From an uncultured Muribaculaceae bacterium (lineage in GTDB: Bacteria; Bacteroidota; Bacteroidia; Bacteroidales; Muribaculaceae): 54,073 bases of DNA. Of this stretch, positions 7,483-16,609 are shown piece by piece. The notes under the pieces were generated by a model. The model was not told the origin of the DNA. It was given only the letters and a program-made list of their open reading frames with translations, and did no database searches. The stretch is taken from contig CAJTWL010000015.1 of NCBI GenBank assembly GCA_910579845.1, positions 1-54,073 on the forward strand, given 5' to 3'. The position numbers and the translations under genes are program-made. Position 1 is the first letter of the stretch. The number at the start of each line of letters is the position of its first letter.

Positions 7483-9062
7483 GCGAAGAACTGAATAGGG
7501 AGATTCAACGCCGGCGCACATTTGCCATAATCTCACACCCGGATGCAGGAAAAACCACACTTACCGAGAAACTCCTTCTGTTCGGAGGAGCTATCCATGT
7601 GGCAGGCGCTGTAAAAAGCAACAAAATCAAGAAAACGGCAACATCGGACTGGATGGAAATCGAGAAACAACGTGGAATCTCGGTGGCTACATCTGTAATG
7701 GGATTCAATTACGGTGATTATAAAATCAACATTCTTGACACCCCCGGTCACCAGGATTTCGCAGAAGACACATTCCGTACACTGACTGCCGTCGACTCCG
7801 TGATAATAGTTGTTGACGTAGCTAAAGGTGTCGAGACTCAGACAAGACGTCTGATGGAAGTGTGTCGCATGCGCAAGACTCCTGTTATCATTTTTGTCAA
7901 CAAGCTTGACCGTGAAGGCCGCGATCCGTTTGATATTCTCGATGAACTCGAAAAAGAACTTAAGATATCTGTTCGTCCGCTTTCATGGCCTATAAACATA
8001 GGCGCCAAGTTCAAAGGAGTGTATAACATATATGAGCACGGTCTGGACTTGTTCACCCCCTCCAAACAGACAATCAGCGAACGAATAGAGATTGATGATG
8101 TCAACAATCCTGAAGTTGACGAACTGGTAGGTGCCACAGATGCCGCCAAACTCAGAGATGATCTTGAGCTGATAGAAGGTGTGTATCCCGACTTCGAGGT
8201 TGACAGCTACCTCAGAGGAGAAACCGCGCCGGTATTCTTCGGTTCGGCGCTCAACACTTTTGGTGTCAAGGAACTTCTTGACTGTTTCGTGAAGATAGCA
8301 CCAGCTCCGCGTCCGATTGTTGCACAAGAACGGGAAGTAAAACCGGAAGAGGATGCTTTCAGCGGATTTATATTCAAGATTCACGCCAATATGGATCCGA
8401 ACCACCGCTCATGCATCGCGTTTGTAAAGGTGTGTTCAGGTAAATTTGAAAGGAATGTCAACTATCGCCATGTCCGTTCCGAAAAAATGATGCGTTTCGC
8501 CGCTCCTACGGCTTTTATGGCTCAAAAAAAGAATATTGTAGACGAAGCGTATCCCGGTGATATTGTAGGTATTCCGGACACAGGAAACTTCAAGATAGGA
8601 GACACTCTTACTTCAGGAGAAAATCTTCATTTCAAAGGATTGCCTTCGTTCTCTCCGGAGATGTTCAAATATATCGAGAATGCGGATCCTATGAAAGCCA
8701 AACAACTCGACAAGGGCATCAACCAATTGATGGACGAAGGTGTGGCGCAGATGTTCACCAACCAATTCAACGGACGAAAAATCATAGGAACTGTAGGGCA
8801 GCTTCAGTTTGAGGTGATACAATACCGTCTTTTGCATGAATATGGGGCACAATGCCGCTGGGAGCCGATCAGTCTCTACAAGGCATGCTGGATAGAGAGT
8901 GATGACGAAGCGGCATTAGAGGCATTCAAAAAACGCAAACATCAGTTCATGGCGACTGACAAAGAGGGGCGGGACGTTTTTCTTGCGGACAGCAACTACG
9001 TCCTTCAAATGGCACAAGCCGACTTCCCTAAAATCAGATTCCACTTCACCAACGAATTTTAG
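7479..9062 (+). CDS. prfC: Peptide chain release factor 3
   Basis: 527 residues, normal for RF3. It is the GTPase that removes RF1/RF2 from the ribosome after peptide release. G-domain motifs are complete: G1 SHPDAGKTTLTE near residue 25, switch I with EKQRGISV, G3 DTPGHQDF near 92 and G4 NKLDRE near 145; the EF-Tu-like domain 2 and RF3 C-terminal domain follow. The start at 7479 (MSEELNREIQRRRTFAIISH) is chosen because it overlaps the rfbD stop as ATGA and matches the family N-terminus; the frame is open 36 bp further upstream. It is followed by a symmetrical terminator at 9072. Confidence 0.95.
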   Translation: MSEELNREIQRRRTFAIISHPDAGKTTLTEKLLLFGGAIHVAGAVKSNKIKKTATSDWMEIEKQRGISVATSVMGFNYGDYKINILDTPGHQDFAEDTFRTLTAVDSVIIVVDVAKGVETQTRRLMEVCRMRKTPVIIFVNKLDREGRDPFDILDELEKELKISVRPLSWPINIGAKFKGVYNIYEHGLDLFTPSKQTISERIEIDDVNNPEVDELVGATDAAKLRDDLELIEGVYPDFEVDSYLRGETAPVFFGSALNTFGVKELLDCFVKIAPAPRPIVAQEREVKPEEDAFSGFIFKIHANMDPNHRSCIAFVKVCSGKFERNVNYRHVRSEKMMRFAAPTAFMAQKKNIVDEAYPGDIVGIPDTGNFKIGDTLTSGENLHFKGLPSFSPEMFKYIENADPMKAKQLDKGINQLMDEGVAQMFTNQFNGRKIIGTVGQLQFEVIQYRLLHEYGAQCRWEPISLYKACWIESDDEAALEAFKKRKHQFMATDKEGRDVFLADSNYVLQMAQADFPKIRFHFTNEF

Positions 9063-9071
9063 AGCGAATTT

Positions 9072-9104
9072 AAGAAACTAAAGTCAAGATGACTTCAGTT
9101 TCTT
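9072..9104. terminator. Bidirectional terminator between convergent prfC and efflux operon
   Basis: AAGAAACTAAAGTCA and TGACTTCAGTTTCTT form a 15-bp stem (one mismatch) with an AGA loop. It lies between the stops of two convergent genes. The arm AAGAAACT resembles the terminal repeats of A5 and the palindrome at 45361, so it could be a collapsed family A element reused as a terminator. Confidence 0.75.
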
Positions 9105-9109
9105 AACGT

Positions 9110-10459
9110 TTATTTGACGCCTCCTCCAAGTGCATGGTACAGAGATATTATTGATTGAATCTCATCGAATCGGTCATTGGCTTCGGTGAGTTCCGCTTCC
9201 AGAAGCCGTTGCTGTGCCGTCAGCACTTCAAGATAGTTTGTATTGCTGTTTCTCATTAACAGACGCGTGTTGTGCACGGCTCCTTTTAGTGCCACAATCT
9301 GTTTTTTGTCAAGAATCAATCTGTCTTTTGCCGTTTGCCATGACGACAATGCGTCATTAACCTCTATGCCGGCATCCAACAGTTTCTGCTGGAATGTAAG
9401 AAATGCTATCTCTTGCTCGGACTTCGCAATTTTAAGGTTTGCCTTGTTTTTCCCCCGATTGAACAGAGGAGCTGTCAGCGATCCTATGGCGTTGGCAATA
9501 AAGGATGACGGATTGCTTATCCCCATGCCCGAAGATGTGGTCCAGCCTATATTGCCCGACAATGTGAGGGAAGGATAAAAAGACGCTCTCGCTATATTGA
9601 CATCATAAAACTTTTTCTGCAACTCATATTCGGCAGCTATCACATCCGGTCGATTTGACAACATCGCCAATGATACACCCGATGCCACGGTGTCTGGAAA
9701 TATCTGATCTTTTAATGCCCCCCTTGCAAGATCGGCTTCAGGGTTCAGAAGAATGGATCTCACTGCATTTTCCTGTATTTTGATCTGATTGCGGAGAGTG
9801 ATTGCAGAGTTCTCGACTTTCATCCTGTTGGCACGTGCCTGAAGAACCGCAGCCTCATTCGTTCTGCCGGCACGTTTTAATGCCTGCATGACACGGATAT
9901 TTTCATCCCATGTCTTTAGCGTTCGCTCACTTATCGATAATTGTTCATCAAGCATCAGCAATGTATAATAGCTGTTGGCTATAGAGGATACCAATAAAGT
10001 CTTCACCGCACGACAATAGGCGGCGGATGCATAAAAAGCGGCTTCCGAACCCAATTTCTGATTGCGCAGTTTACCGAAAATGTCAATTTCCCAGGATGCG
10101 GATGGTCCGACTGAGAATCTATTGGCGGAACTGTGAGCCACATTACCCTCTACGTCAATATTTACCGAAGGCAGAAAAGCGAGACGGGAAGCCTTGAGTG
10201 TCGCCTCAGCCTCATCCACTTTTAATTTGGCTATACGGAGATCTGTATTCGATTCAAGCCCCATTTCAATCCAGGATTGTAGATTGGAATCTGTAAACAG
10301 TTCCTTCCATGATATATAAGAAATCGGTGATACTATTGTATCCTGAGATCCTATTTCAGACACATCAAACTCTACCGGCGGACGTTCATATTTCGAATAA
10401 AGCCCACAGCCTGTAAATAAAAATATCAATGATGACAGGATAATATATATTTTTTTCAT
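9110..10459 (-). CDS. RND efflux outer-membrane factor (TolC/NodT family lipoprotein)
   Basis: 449 residues. Lipoprotein signal MKKIYIILSSLIFLFTGCGL with Cys at 18. The remainder contains two tandem OEP repeats of long alpha-helices and short strands, the architecture of trimeric TolC/OprM channels (for example the helical segment near residues 75-110 and the SNRPDV/AEYELQ region near 265). It forms the outer-membrane exit duct of the tripartite pump encoded directly upstream; its start overlaps the stop of the RND permease gene by four bases. Last gene of the three-gene operon, with a terminator at 9072-9104. The length is typical of the NodT subgroup. Confidence 0.92.
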   Translation of the reverse strand: MKKIYIILSSLIFLFTGCGLYSKYERPPVEFDVSEIGSQDTIVSPISYISWKELFTDSNLQSWIEMGLESNTDLRIAKLKVDEAEATLKASRLAFLPSVNIDVEGNVAHSSANRFSVGPSASWEIDIFGKLRNQKLGSEAAFYASAAYCRAVKTLLVSSIANSYYTLLMLDEQLSISERTLKTWDENIRVMQALKRAGRTNEAAVLQARANRMKVENSAITLRNQIKIQENAVRSILLNPEADLARGALKDQIFPDTVASGVSLAMLSNRPDVIAAEYELQKKFYDVNIARASFYPSLTLSGNIGWTTSSGMGISNPSSFIANAIGSLTAPLFNRGKNKANLKIAKSEQEIAFLTFQQKLLDAGIEVNDALSSWQTAKDRLILDKKQIVALKGAVHNTRLLMRNSNTNYLEVLTAQQRLLEAELTEANDRFDEIQSIISLYHALGGGVK

Positions 10460-13400
10460 TTCCTTTCCCTTTTTGGCATCACACGTTCTTCAATCGATTG
10501 GAAAACTATAAACAACACAGGTACAATGAACAGCAGCGCGACTGTACCGACGAGCATGCCTCCGACTGTTCCCACACCTATAGACATATTTCCGTTTGCT
10601 CCTACACCCGAAGCAAATACGAGAGGTATCATTCCGAAAATCATAGTCAACGACGTCATGAGAATGGGTCGCAGACGCGCCTTTGCCGCAGAAATCACAG
10701 AATCTACTATCGACATTCCCGATTTTCTTCTTTCTGACGCATATTCGGTCATAAGGATAGCAGTCTTCGCCAAAAGACCGATAAGCATCAATAATCCGAT
10801 TTGGAGATAGATATTATTTTCAAGTCCGAACATTCTGGCAAACAGGAAACTGCCAACCAGTCCGAAAGGCACGGAAAGTATCACAGCCCAGGGTATGAAG
10901 AGACTTTCATAAAGTGCGCAAAGAATAAGATATATGAAGACGACGCAAACGATGAATATGAAGACTGTCGAGCTTGCCGACGATGCTTCCTCGCGGCTCA
11001 TACCACCGAATTCATATCCGTAACCGGCGGGAAGATTCTCCGCACACACTTCGCGCACTGCCTCTATTGCCTCTCCGGAACTATAACCTGTGGCAGGCGT
11101 ACCGTTTACCTGGATTGAGGGAAAAAGATTGAACCGGGAGAGTGTCTGGGAACCATATACTCTTTTAAGTCTCAGATATTGATTTATCGGAGACATTTCA
11201 CCCGATGAGTTCTTTACAAAGATATTCGATAATGACTTCGTGTCAAGACGGAACTCCGGAGAAGCCTGGACCATTACACGATACAGTTTTGTAAAGCGGT
11301 TTATATTCGAGGCATACGACCCTCCTATATACCCCGACAATGCCGACAGCACGTCTCCGGGTTGCACACCGTTCCTGAGAGCCTTCGCGGCATCTACCTC
11401 CACAAGATATTGAGGATACTTTGTGTCGAAAGAGGTGGTGGCGCGGGCAATCTCCGGACGTTCGTTAAGATCGGCTATGACATCTTTCGTGATCCGGTGC
11501 AGATCCTCTATTGTGCCGCCTTTCTGATCCTGGACATGAATCTCAAAGCCGTTGCCGAGACCGTATCCCGGAATCATTCCTCTGGTAAACACTATTATAC
11601 GGGCACCCACAATGTCTGAAACTCTACGATAAATTTCATCAATTACAGACTGAATGTCGTCACCCTTATCTGTACGCTCGCTCCAGTCTTTCATCCTTAT
11701 ATTGAAGGATCCGCTTGAGGAACCTACTCCGCTCATCATACCGAAGCCGGCTGTTCTTGAATATATCTTGATCTGCGGGATATCGGAGATTCTTTTATCG
11801 ATATCCTCCATTACTTTCATCGTCTCTGCAAGATTCGTGCCCGGCGGAGTCATGACATCTATATTTATCGACCCCATATCCTCCTGAGGCACAAGACCGG
11901 TCTTGGTCGTGGTCATAAGGTAATAGAGACTTCCTCCGGATAACAGAAGCAATATCGCTACAAGCCATTTTTTAGAAATCATGAATCTTACACCTGAACT
12001 ATATCTACTTACAAGTGCATGAAAACCGGATTCGAAAGCATTGTGAAACCGGGTGGAGAAACTCATTTTGCCATCTGTTGCATGCGGAGTCATTATCAAT
12101 GCGCAGAGTGCCGGACTAAGCGTCATGGCATTAAGGAGCGAGATACCTACAGCCACTGCCATTGTCAGTCCGAATTGTGTGTAGAAGGTTCCGGTGGTGC
12201 CACCCATGAAACTGACCGGAATGAATACCGCCATAAAGACGATGGTAGTGGTAAGAAGCGCCGCCGTTATACCTTTCATACCCTCTACAGTTGCCTTATA
12301 GGGCGATTTCACCCCCTCATCGAATTTTGCCTGGACCGCCTCCACCACAACAATAGCATCATCCACAACCGTACCTATCACAAGGACAAGCGCGAACAGT
12401 GTGATAAGATTAAGGCTGAATCCGGCCACATACAAAAATATAAACGTTCCGATCAGGGAGACAATGATGGAGATAGCAGGTATCAAGGTAGCTTTGAAAC
12501 TTTGAAGAAATATATACACCACGAGCACCACGAGCAATATCGCTTCGATAAGAGTCTGCACCACTTTGCTGATTGAAGCGTCAAGGAAATCCTTGGTACT
12601 CATAAGGTCAACCAATTCCATCCCCTTGGGCAACGACTCTCTGATACGCTCGACTTCCTTATCGACGGCAACAATAATTTCATTGGCGTTTGAACCAGCT
12701 GTCTGCGCTATAGAGCAGATTGTACCAGGTTTTCCATTTACCGATCCGAGATATTCATAAGACCTTGATCCGAGTTCAATTTTCGCTACATCCTTTAGTT
12801 TAAGCACAGAACCGTCAGGAAGAGCTTTGATGACAAGTTCCTCGAAATCAATTTCATTCTCATAACGTCCCCTGTATTTAAGAGTATATCGGAAGGTATT
12901 GTCTGATTCCGCTCCAAGAGTACCTGTAGGAGACTCAAGGTTCTGTTCGTCAAGGACTTTACGGATATCGGAGGGCATAAGTCTATATTGAGCCATCTTA
13001 CCGGGGTCAAGCCATACCCGCAATGAATAGTCGGCACCCCGGATATTTACCTCTCCAACACCGGCGATTCGCGAAAGACGAGGCTCTATATTGATCTTCA
13101 TATAGTTCGACAGAAAAGTCTGGTCAAATCTCCCGTCGGGACTATACAGGGCAAGTGTCTTGATTTGGGAAGTCTGACGTTTGCGGACATTCACACCGCT
13201 TCTTGTCACCTCGCCGGGTAGAAGACCTTGGGCTGATGCAAGACGGTTCTGCACGTTGACCATCGCCATGTCTCCGTCAGTACCCTGGCGGAAATAAACC
13301 TGAATATTCGCGCTGCCGTTGTTCGATGCTGAAGAAACCATATAAATCATATCCTCAACACCGTTTATCGCCTCCTCGATTGGAACAATCACACTTTTCT

Positions 13401-13575
13401 GCACCGTCTCCGCATTGGCACCGGCATAGTTCGCGTTTACACTCACTGTCGGCGGCGCGATTTCAGGAAACTGTTCGACAGGAAGCTTGAAAAGAGAGAT
13501 CAGACCGAGCAGGACTATCGCCAAAGAGATAACACAAGACAGGATCGGCCGATCGATAAAAGTCTTTATTGTCAT
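10456..13575 (-). CDS. RND multidrug efflux permease, HAE1 family
   Basis: 1,039 residues, the usual length of an AcrB/MexB-type inner-membrane pump. It begins MTIKTFIDRPILSCVISLAI (first membrane helix) and has two large periplasmic porter regions (about 40-330 and 560-870), each followed by blocks of membrane helices. The fourth helix LVLVIGTVVDDAIVVVEAV near 400 carries the paired aspartates for proton relay expected in HAE1 pumps. Proton motive force drives drug or lipid-like substrate export; the actual substrates cannot be read from sequence. It overlaps both partners by four bases, a tightly coupled operon. No TetR, MarR or two-component regulator is adjacent. Confidence 0.96.
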   Translation of the reverse strand: MTIKTFIDRPILSCVISLAIVLLGLISLFKLPVEQFPEIAPPTVSVNANYAGANAETVQKSVIVPIEEAINGVEDMIYMVSSASNNGSANIQVYFRQGTDGDMAMVNVQNRLASAQGLLPGEVTRSGVNVRKRQTSQIKTLALYSPDGRFDQTFLSNYMKINIEPRLSRIAGVGEVNIRGADYSLRVWLDPGKMAQYRLMPSDIRKVLDEQNLESPTGTLGAESDNTFRYTLKYRGRYENEIDFEELVIKALPDGSVLKLKDVAKIELGSRSYEYLGSVNGKPGTICSIAQTAGSNANEIIVAVDKEVERIRESLPKGMELVDLMSTKDFLDASISKVVQTLIEAILLVVLVVYIFLQSFKATLIPAISIIVSLIGTFIFLYVAGFSLNLITLFALVLVIGTVVDDAIVVVEAVQAKFDEGVKSPYKATVEGMKGITAALLTTTIVFMAVFIPVSFMGGTTGTFYTQFGLTMAVAVGISLLNAMTLSPALCALIMTPHATDGKMSFSTRFHNAFESGFHALVSRYSSGVRFMISKKWLVAILLLLSGGSLYYLMTTTKTGLVPQEDMGSINIDVMTPPGTNLAETMKVMEDIDKRISDIPQIKIYSRTAGFGMMSGVGSSSGSFNIRMKDWSERTDKGDDIQSVIDEIYRRVSDIVGARIIVFTRGMIPGYGLGNGFEIHVQDQKGGTIEDLHRITKDVIADLNERPEIARATTSFDTKYPQYLVEVDAAKALRNGVQPGDVLSALSGYIGGSYASNINRFTKLYRVMVQASPEFRLDTKSLSNIFVKNSSGEMSPINQYLRLKRVYGSQTLSRFNLFPSIQVNGTPATGYSSGEAIEAVREVCAENLPAGYGYEFGGMSREEASSASSTVFIFIVCVVFIYLILCALYESLFIPWAVILSVPFGLVGSFLFARMFGLENNIYLQIGLLMLIGLLAKTAILMTEYASERRKSGMSIVDSVISAAKARLRPILMTSLTMIFGMIPLVFASGVGANGNMSIGVGTVGGMLVGTVALLFIVPVLFIVFQSIEERVMPKRERK

Positions 13576-14684
13576 TTCTTTACGTTTTTGGAATTAATGA
13601 CTGTTCCCTCCTTTAGAAGTCCGGCTCCTTCCGATACAATGGTATCACCGACTGAGAGACCGCTTGTCACGACATATTCTCTGCCGTTGTTCTCAGGCAT
13701 AATCTTGATCTCGGTTGCCACGGTCTTGCTGTCTATGACCTTGTATACAAAAATCTTGTCTTGCAACTCGTATGTCGCATCTTGCGGAACAATTATATAG
13801 CCGGAATATTCGGCAGGGATAATTACAGAACCGGTTCCTCCGTCACGAAGCAGACGGTCTGGATTCGGGAAGACGGCACGATAGCTTATGGCTCCTGTAG
13901 AATTATTGACCGTTCCGCTTACGGCATCTATTCTCCCCTTGACAGGATATATCTCGCCGTTGCTCATCATCAATTCAACAGCCGGCATCTTAGACAAAGC
14001 GTTTTTCAAAGATCCGTATTGACCGACCATTTCAAGCATCTTATTTTCAGACAACGAGAAATATGCATATATCTCGCCGTCATCGCTCACCGTAACAAGT
14101 GGTTCTGTTATTGTGGATCTTACCAAGGCACCCACACGATAAGGAATCATACTTGCGACTCCATTCACCGGAGATTTCACCTTGGTATATGAAAGATTTG
14201 TAGCGGCCTTGTCAAGTTCCGCTTTTGCAAGCCTCAGTCTGGCTTTCGCTTCCGCGAACTCATTTTTCGCAGTATTAAGCTCAAATTCAGAGATTACTTT
14301 TTCTTCATAAAGCTCTTTATTGCTGTCAAGCACAAGTTGGGCTGTCGACACCGATGCCTCGGCACTATTCACGTTGGCGACAGCTATGTCATAGGCCGCC
14401 TTATACTGGGCGGGATCAATCTCAAACAGTACCTGCCCCTTATGCACTTCGTCTCCCTCTTTGATACATATCTTTGTCAATACTCCCTCCACCTGAGGTC
14501 TTATTTCTACGGTCTGGCAACCGGTTATGGTAGCCGCATAGCTTGTACTGAGTGTCTGATTGGCAGTGTCTGCTACAATAACAGGATAATTTGCCGGACC
14601 TTTATCATTGGCTTTCTTATCCTTGCAGGAGCTTATTGTGAATACGACAGCTGCGGTAATGATGATAGGTAATGCTTTATTCAT
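13572..14684 (-). CDS. RND efflux periplasmic adaptor (membrane fusion protein)
   Basis: 370 residues from the ATG at 14684. A longer frame begins at 14753, but its extra residues do not look like a signal, whereas MNKALPIIITAAVVFTISSC is a clean lipoprotein signal with Cys at 20. Domains: biotinyl-lipoyl-like half motif near 65-90 (EGVLTKICIKEGDEVHKGQVLFEID), alpha-helical hairpin about 100-170, second lipoyl half near 185-200 and beta-barrel/membrane-proximal domains to the end. It bridges permease and outer-membrane factor. First gene of the operon. The upstream 155 bp holds TGAAATTTG on the minus strand, close to but not matching the -7 consensus. Confidence 0.93.
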   Translation of the reverse strand: MNKALPIIITAAVVFTISSCKDKKANDKGPANYPVIVADTANQTLSTSYAATITGCQTVEIRPQVEGVLTKICIKEGDEVHKGQVLFEIDPAQYKAAYDIAVANVNSAEASVSTAQLVLDSNKELYEEKVISEFELNTAKNEFAEAKARLRLAKAELDKAATNLSYTKVKSPVNGVASMIPYRVGALVRSTITEPLVTVSDDGEIYAYFSLSENKMLEMVGQYGSLKNALSKMPAVELMMSNGEIYPVKGRIDAVSGTVNNSTGAISYRAVFPNPDRLLRDGGTGSVIIPAEYSGYIIVPQDATYELQDKIFVYKVIDSKTVATEIKIMPENNGREYVVTSGLSVGDTIVSEGAGLLKEGTVINSKNVKK

Positions 14685-14839
14685 TACGTAATATGAATTA
14701 AACGATAAGTAAGGGTGGTTAGTTATGGAATCTGCTGAAACAGCGCATTCCATCTTTTGACAGAAATATCTCCCTCCGGTTTAATTCATATCCGTCAAAT
14801 TTCACAATTTTCTCTAAAGAGCTTTGAAAAATCCCTCCC
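14685..14839. other. Upstream region of the efflux operon
   Basis: 155 bp without a gene. It contains ATTAAACGATAAGTAAGG (about 14696), resembling the family B interior, and the left arm TTTGAAAAATCCCTCC (14823-14838) of a 16-bp perfect inverted repeat whose right arm (14886-14901) lies inside element A2. No exact promoter consensus or regulator-type operator was recognised. Confidence 0.45.
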
Positions 14840-15056
14840 AAGAGAGTGTTTGGATTTAAATGATTTTAGCACAAACAGAGACTTCGGAGGGATTTTTCAA
14901 ATATTCATAAGGGAGCATTTGTGTAAGCCGGACTCCGGCCGGGCTATGTGACCGATTGAATCTTTGGGAAAGCGCCCGAAGGATCTTTGTGATGAAATCA
15001 AAATTCCCATACTCTTTATAAATGTTTAATTTGGTTTAAAACTCAACATACTCTTA
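14840..15056. repeat. Family A inverted-repeat element A2
   Basis: About 217 bp. Left end AAGAGAGTGTTTGGATTTAA (14840-14859); right end, read inward, AAGAGTATGTTGAGTTTTAA. The interior has GGGAGCAT, a nested palindrome GCCGGACTCCGGC and GGGCTATGTGACCGAT, which aligns with the family core GGGCTATGCGACTGAT of A1. Its last 58 bases are the closest relative of A0. Downstream, 15060-15120 (ACCGACTTTTGGGAGGGCGG...) looks like a degenerate fragment of another core. Confidence 0.75.
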
Positions 15057-15141
15057 TATCCAACGTTGCGTTGACCGACTTTTGGGAGGGCGGTTTGTCC
15101 CAAGCCGCCAAGAAACAGCAAGGTAATACCGAATCGAGCAA

Positions 15142-15630
15142 TTATTCATCTTCTGCTTCCAACGGGAACTTAACCACACACCCCATATCTAAAATCTCCC
15201 GTGTGGTCAGAACATACAATGCATCATATATATTATTTTCTGCAAGCTCTTTTTCCGAATATTTATCCAATGTCTTTTTTTTGAAAACTAATATGTGGTT
15301 TATCCTTGCAACGGTGTCCATATTGTCAGTAAAATAATTACGTTCCAACCATCCGCATGTAAAATCACACAACCGCTCACCGGGAGAGATCGCACTTAGT
15401 TTAATTTTGTTTCTAAACACATAACCGGGTGATATCTCCTCAGTCTGATCAGTTGTTGTCACCGGCATTATTCTTTGGGCAACATATATTACATCACTGT
15501 CATTATTCTCAACTGAATATTTTACATAATGGGGGTCATTATAAGATTCTTCACTATCACATCTGAATGAACAGAATAAAAAAACAGAGATTGTAACAAA
15601 AAGCAGATAATATTTTCTTAAAATCTTCAT
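15142..15630 (-). CDS. Small putative lipoprotein, paralogue 1
   Basis: 162 residues. N-terminus MKILRKYYLLFVTISVFLFC with Cys residues at 20 and 24; the second is followed by DSEE, the acidic pattern associated with surface export of Bacteroidota lipoproteins. The rest has no family I recognise. It aligns throughout with the next gene (15758-16240): shared blocks include NNDSD-IYV, NMDTV-RINHI-VF-KKTL-KY, IYDA-Y-L-TREI-DMG-VV-FP. The two are therefore tandem duplicates that have diverged. Element B1 lies between them. Function unknown; the conservation of the C-terminal half suggests a folded binding domain rather than a spacer. Confidence 0.75.
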   Translation of the reverse strand: MKILRKYYLLFVTISVFLFCSFRCDSEESYNDPHYVKYSVENNDSDVIYVAQRIMPVTTTDQTEEISPGYVFRNKIKLSAISPGERLCDFTCGWLERNYFTDNMDTVARINHILVFKKKTLDKYSEKELAENNIYDALYVLTTREILDMGCVVKFPLEAEDE

Positions 15631-15648
15631 ACACCTAATTTAATTATG

Positions 15649-15727
15649 TAAGTAATAAAAATTAAACGATATATGTAAGTGAAATAATCTTGAACTATAA
15701 AACTTGTTCTTTAATTTTTATCACTTA
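15649..15727. repeat. Family B inverted-repeat element B1
   Basis: 79 bp with ends TAAGTAATAAAAATTAAA (15649-15666) and the complement of TAAGTGATAAAAATTAAA (15710-15727), one mismatch in 18. The interior ATTAAACGATA...GTAAGTGAA is shared with B2 (reverse orientation) and partly with B3. It lies between the two paralogous lipoprotein genes. Confidence 0.75.
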
Positions 15728-15757
15728 CTTAGTAAAAATTAATGTAAATATGAGGTT

Positions 15758-16240
15758 CTATTCAGGTTTCATTGGAAACGGAACCACGTAACCCATATCT
15801 ATAATTTCTCTGGTGCTTAGCTTATATATCGCGTCATAAATGTCTTTATTTACCATTTCTTCCTTGGTATATTTTTCAAGCGTTTTCTTTCTGAAAACTA
15901 TTATATGGTTAATTCTTATAACGGTATCCATGGTATTTCTGAAAGTATTATAATACAATTCCCCTGCCCATAATTTATCTAAGCTTTTTCCCGGTAAAAT
16001 CTCAGTTAATTCTTCATTTTTATTAAAAATATAACTCGTTGATATTCCCGGTGTCTTGTCGGAAATTGTTAATGAAGAACTACTATAAACCACATATATT
16101 GTATCACTGTCATTATTCTTAATTGAATATTCTACAACAAAATCATTACTGAAGTCATCCATATAAAGACAACTTGACGAGCTGAATAAGAATGCACAAA
16201 TAGTTACAATCAGCGGATAATATTTTCTTAAAAAGTTCAT
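15758..16240 (-). CDS. Small putative lipoprotein, paralogue 2
   Basis: 160 residues. N-terminus MNFLRKYYPLIVTICAFLFS followed by SSSC, giving a lipidation Cys at 24 and acidic residues shortly after (LYMDDFSND). It is a full-length relative of the downstream paralogue, with about the same spacing of the conserved blocks (NNDSDTIYV, NTMDTVIRINHIIVF, KDIYDAIYKLSTREIIDMG). No enzymatic motif is present and no family is recognised. Base composition is more AT-rich than its surroundings, as is that of its paralogue, which may reflect accessory or acquired origin. The two probably form a transcription unit interrupted by element B1. Confidence 0.75.
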   Translation of the reverse strand: MNFLRKYYPLIVTICAFLFSSSSCLYMDDFSNDFVVEYSIKNNDSDTIYVVYSSSSLTISDKTPGISTSYIFNKNEELTEILPGKSLDKLWAGELYYNTFRNTMDTVIRINHIIVFRKKTLEKYTKEEMVNKDIYDAIYKLSTREIIDMGYVVPFPMKPE

Positions 16241-16412
16241 TACATTTATTTTTTATATTACTGTTTAGAATTAATAGGCAGATAAAAACACCGCCATTTC
16301 TGGAGAGATTTGGCTTGGGAAAAGAGGAAAAATATTAAACAGCTTATGCTTGTAGAAAACTGATTTTTTCATAGAAAGTTAATTTTAGGGTTAAAATATT
16401 ATGGCTGAATAA

Positions 16413-16609
16413 CTGAAGTGATTTAAACTTTTTGCGGAAACCTAACAAAAATGAATTTATGTATTCTTCGAGGTCAATCTTCATCAATATTTTGGCATCT
16501 TCCGTTCCTTTCATCGGTTGCATAGCCCGCTATGCTCCCTCTTCAAGAACCGGAATCTGCTCAGAATCTTAATGAACCTTAACCTCGAAAAAAGTTTTAA
16601 TCACTTCAC
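16413..16609. repeat. Family A-type inverted-repeat element A6
   Basis: 197 bp. Left end CTGAAGTGATTTAAACTTTT (from 16413) pairs with the right end (16587-16609), whose reverse complement reads GTGAAGTGATTAAAACTTTT. The interior, on the minus strand, contains the core GGGAGCATAGCGGGCTATGC followed by AACCGATGAAAGG, matching A1 over 19 bases. So a core shared with A1 is bordered by terminal repeats of different sequence. Confidence 0.8.

Noticed and set aside
10498..12760. Several plus-strand open frames inside the RND permease gene
   Set aside because: They are antisense shadows of a conserved gene, rich in His/Arg/Ser, and have no promoter or family features.
14757..14951. Open frame of 64 codons overlapping the left half of element A2
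   Set aside because: It runs across the inverted repeat, has no homology I recognise, and its codons have no coding bias.
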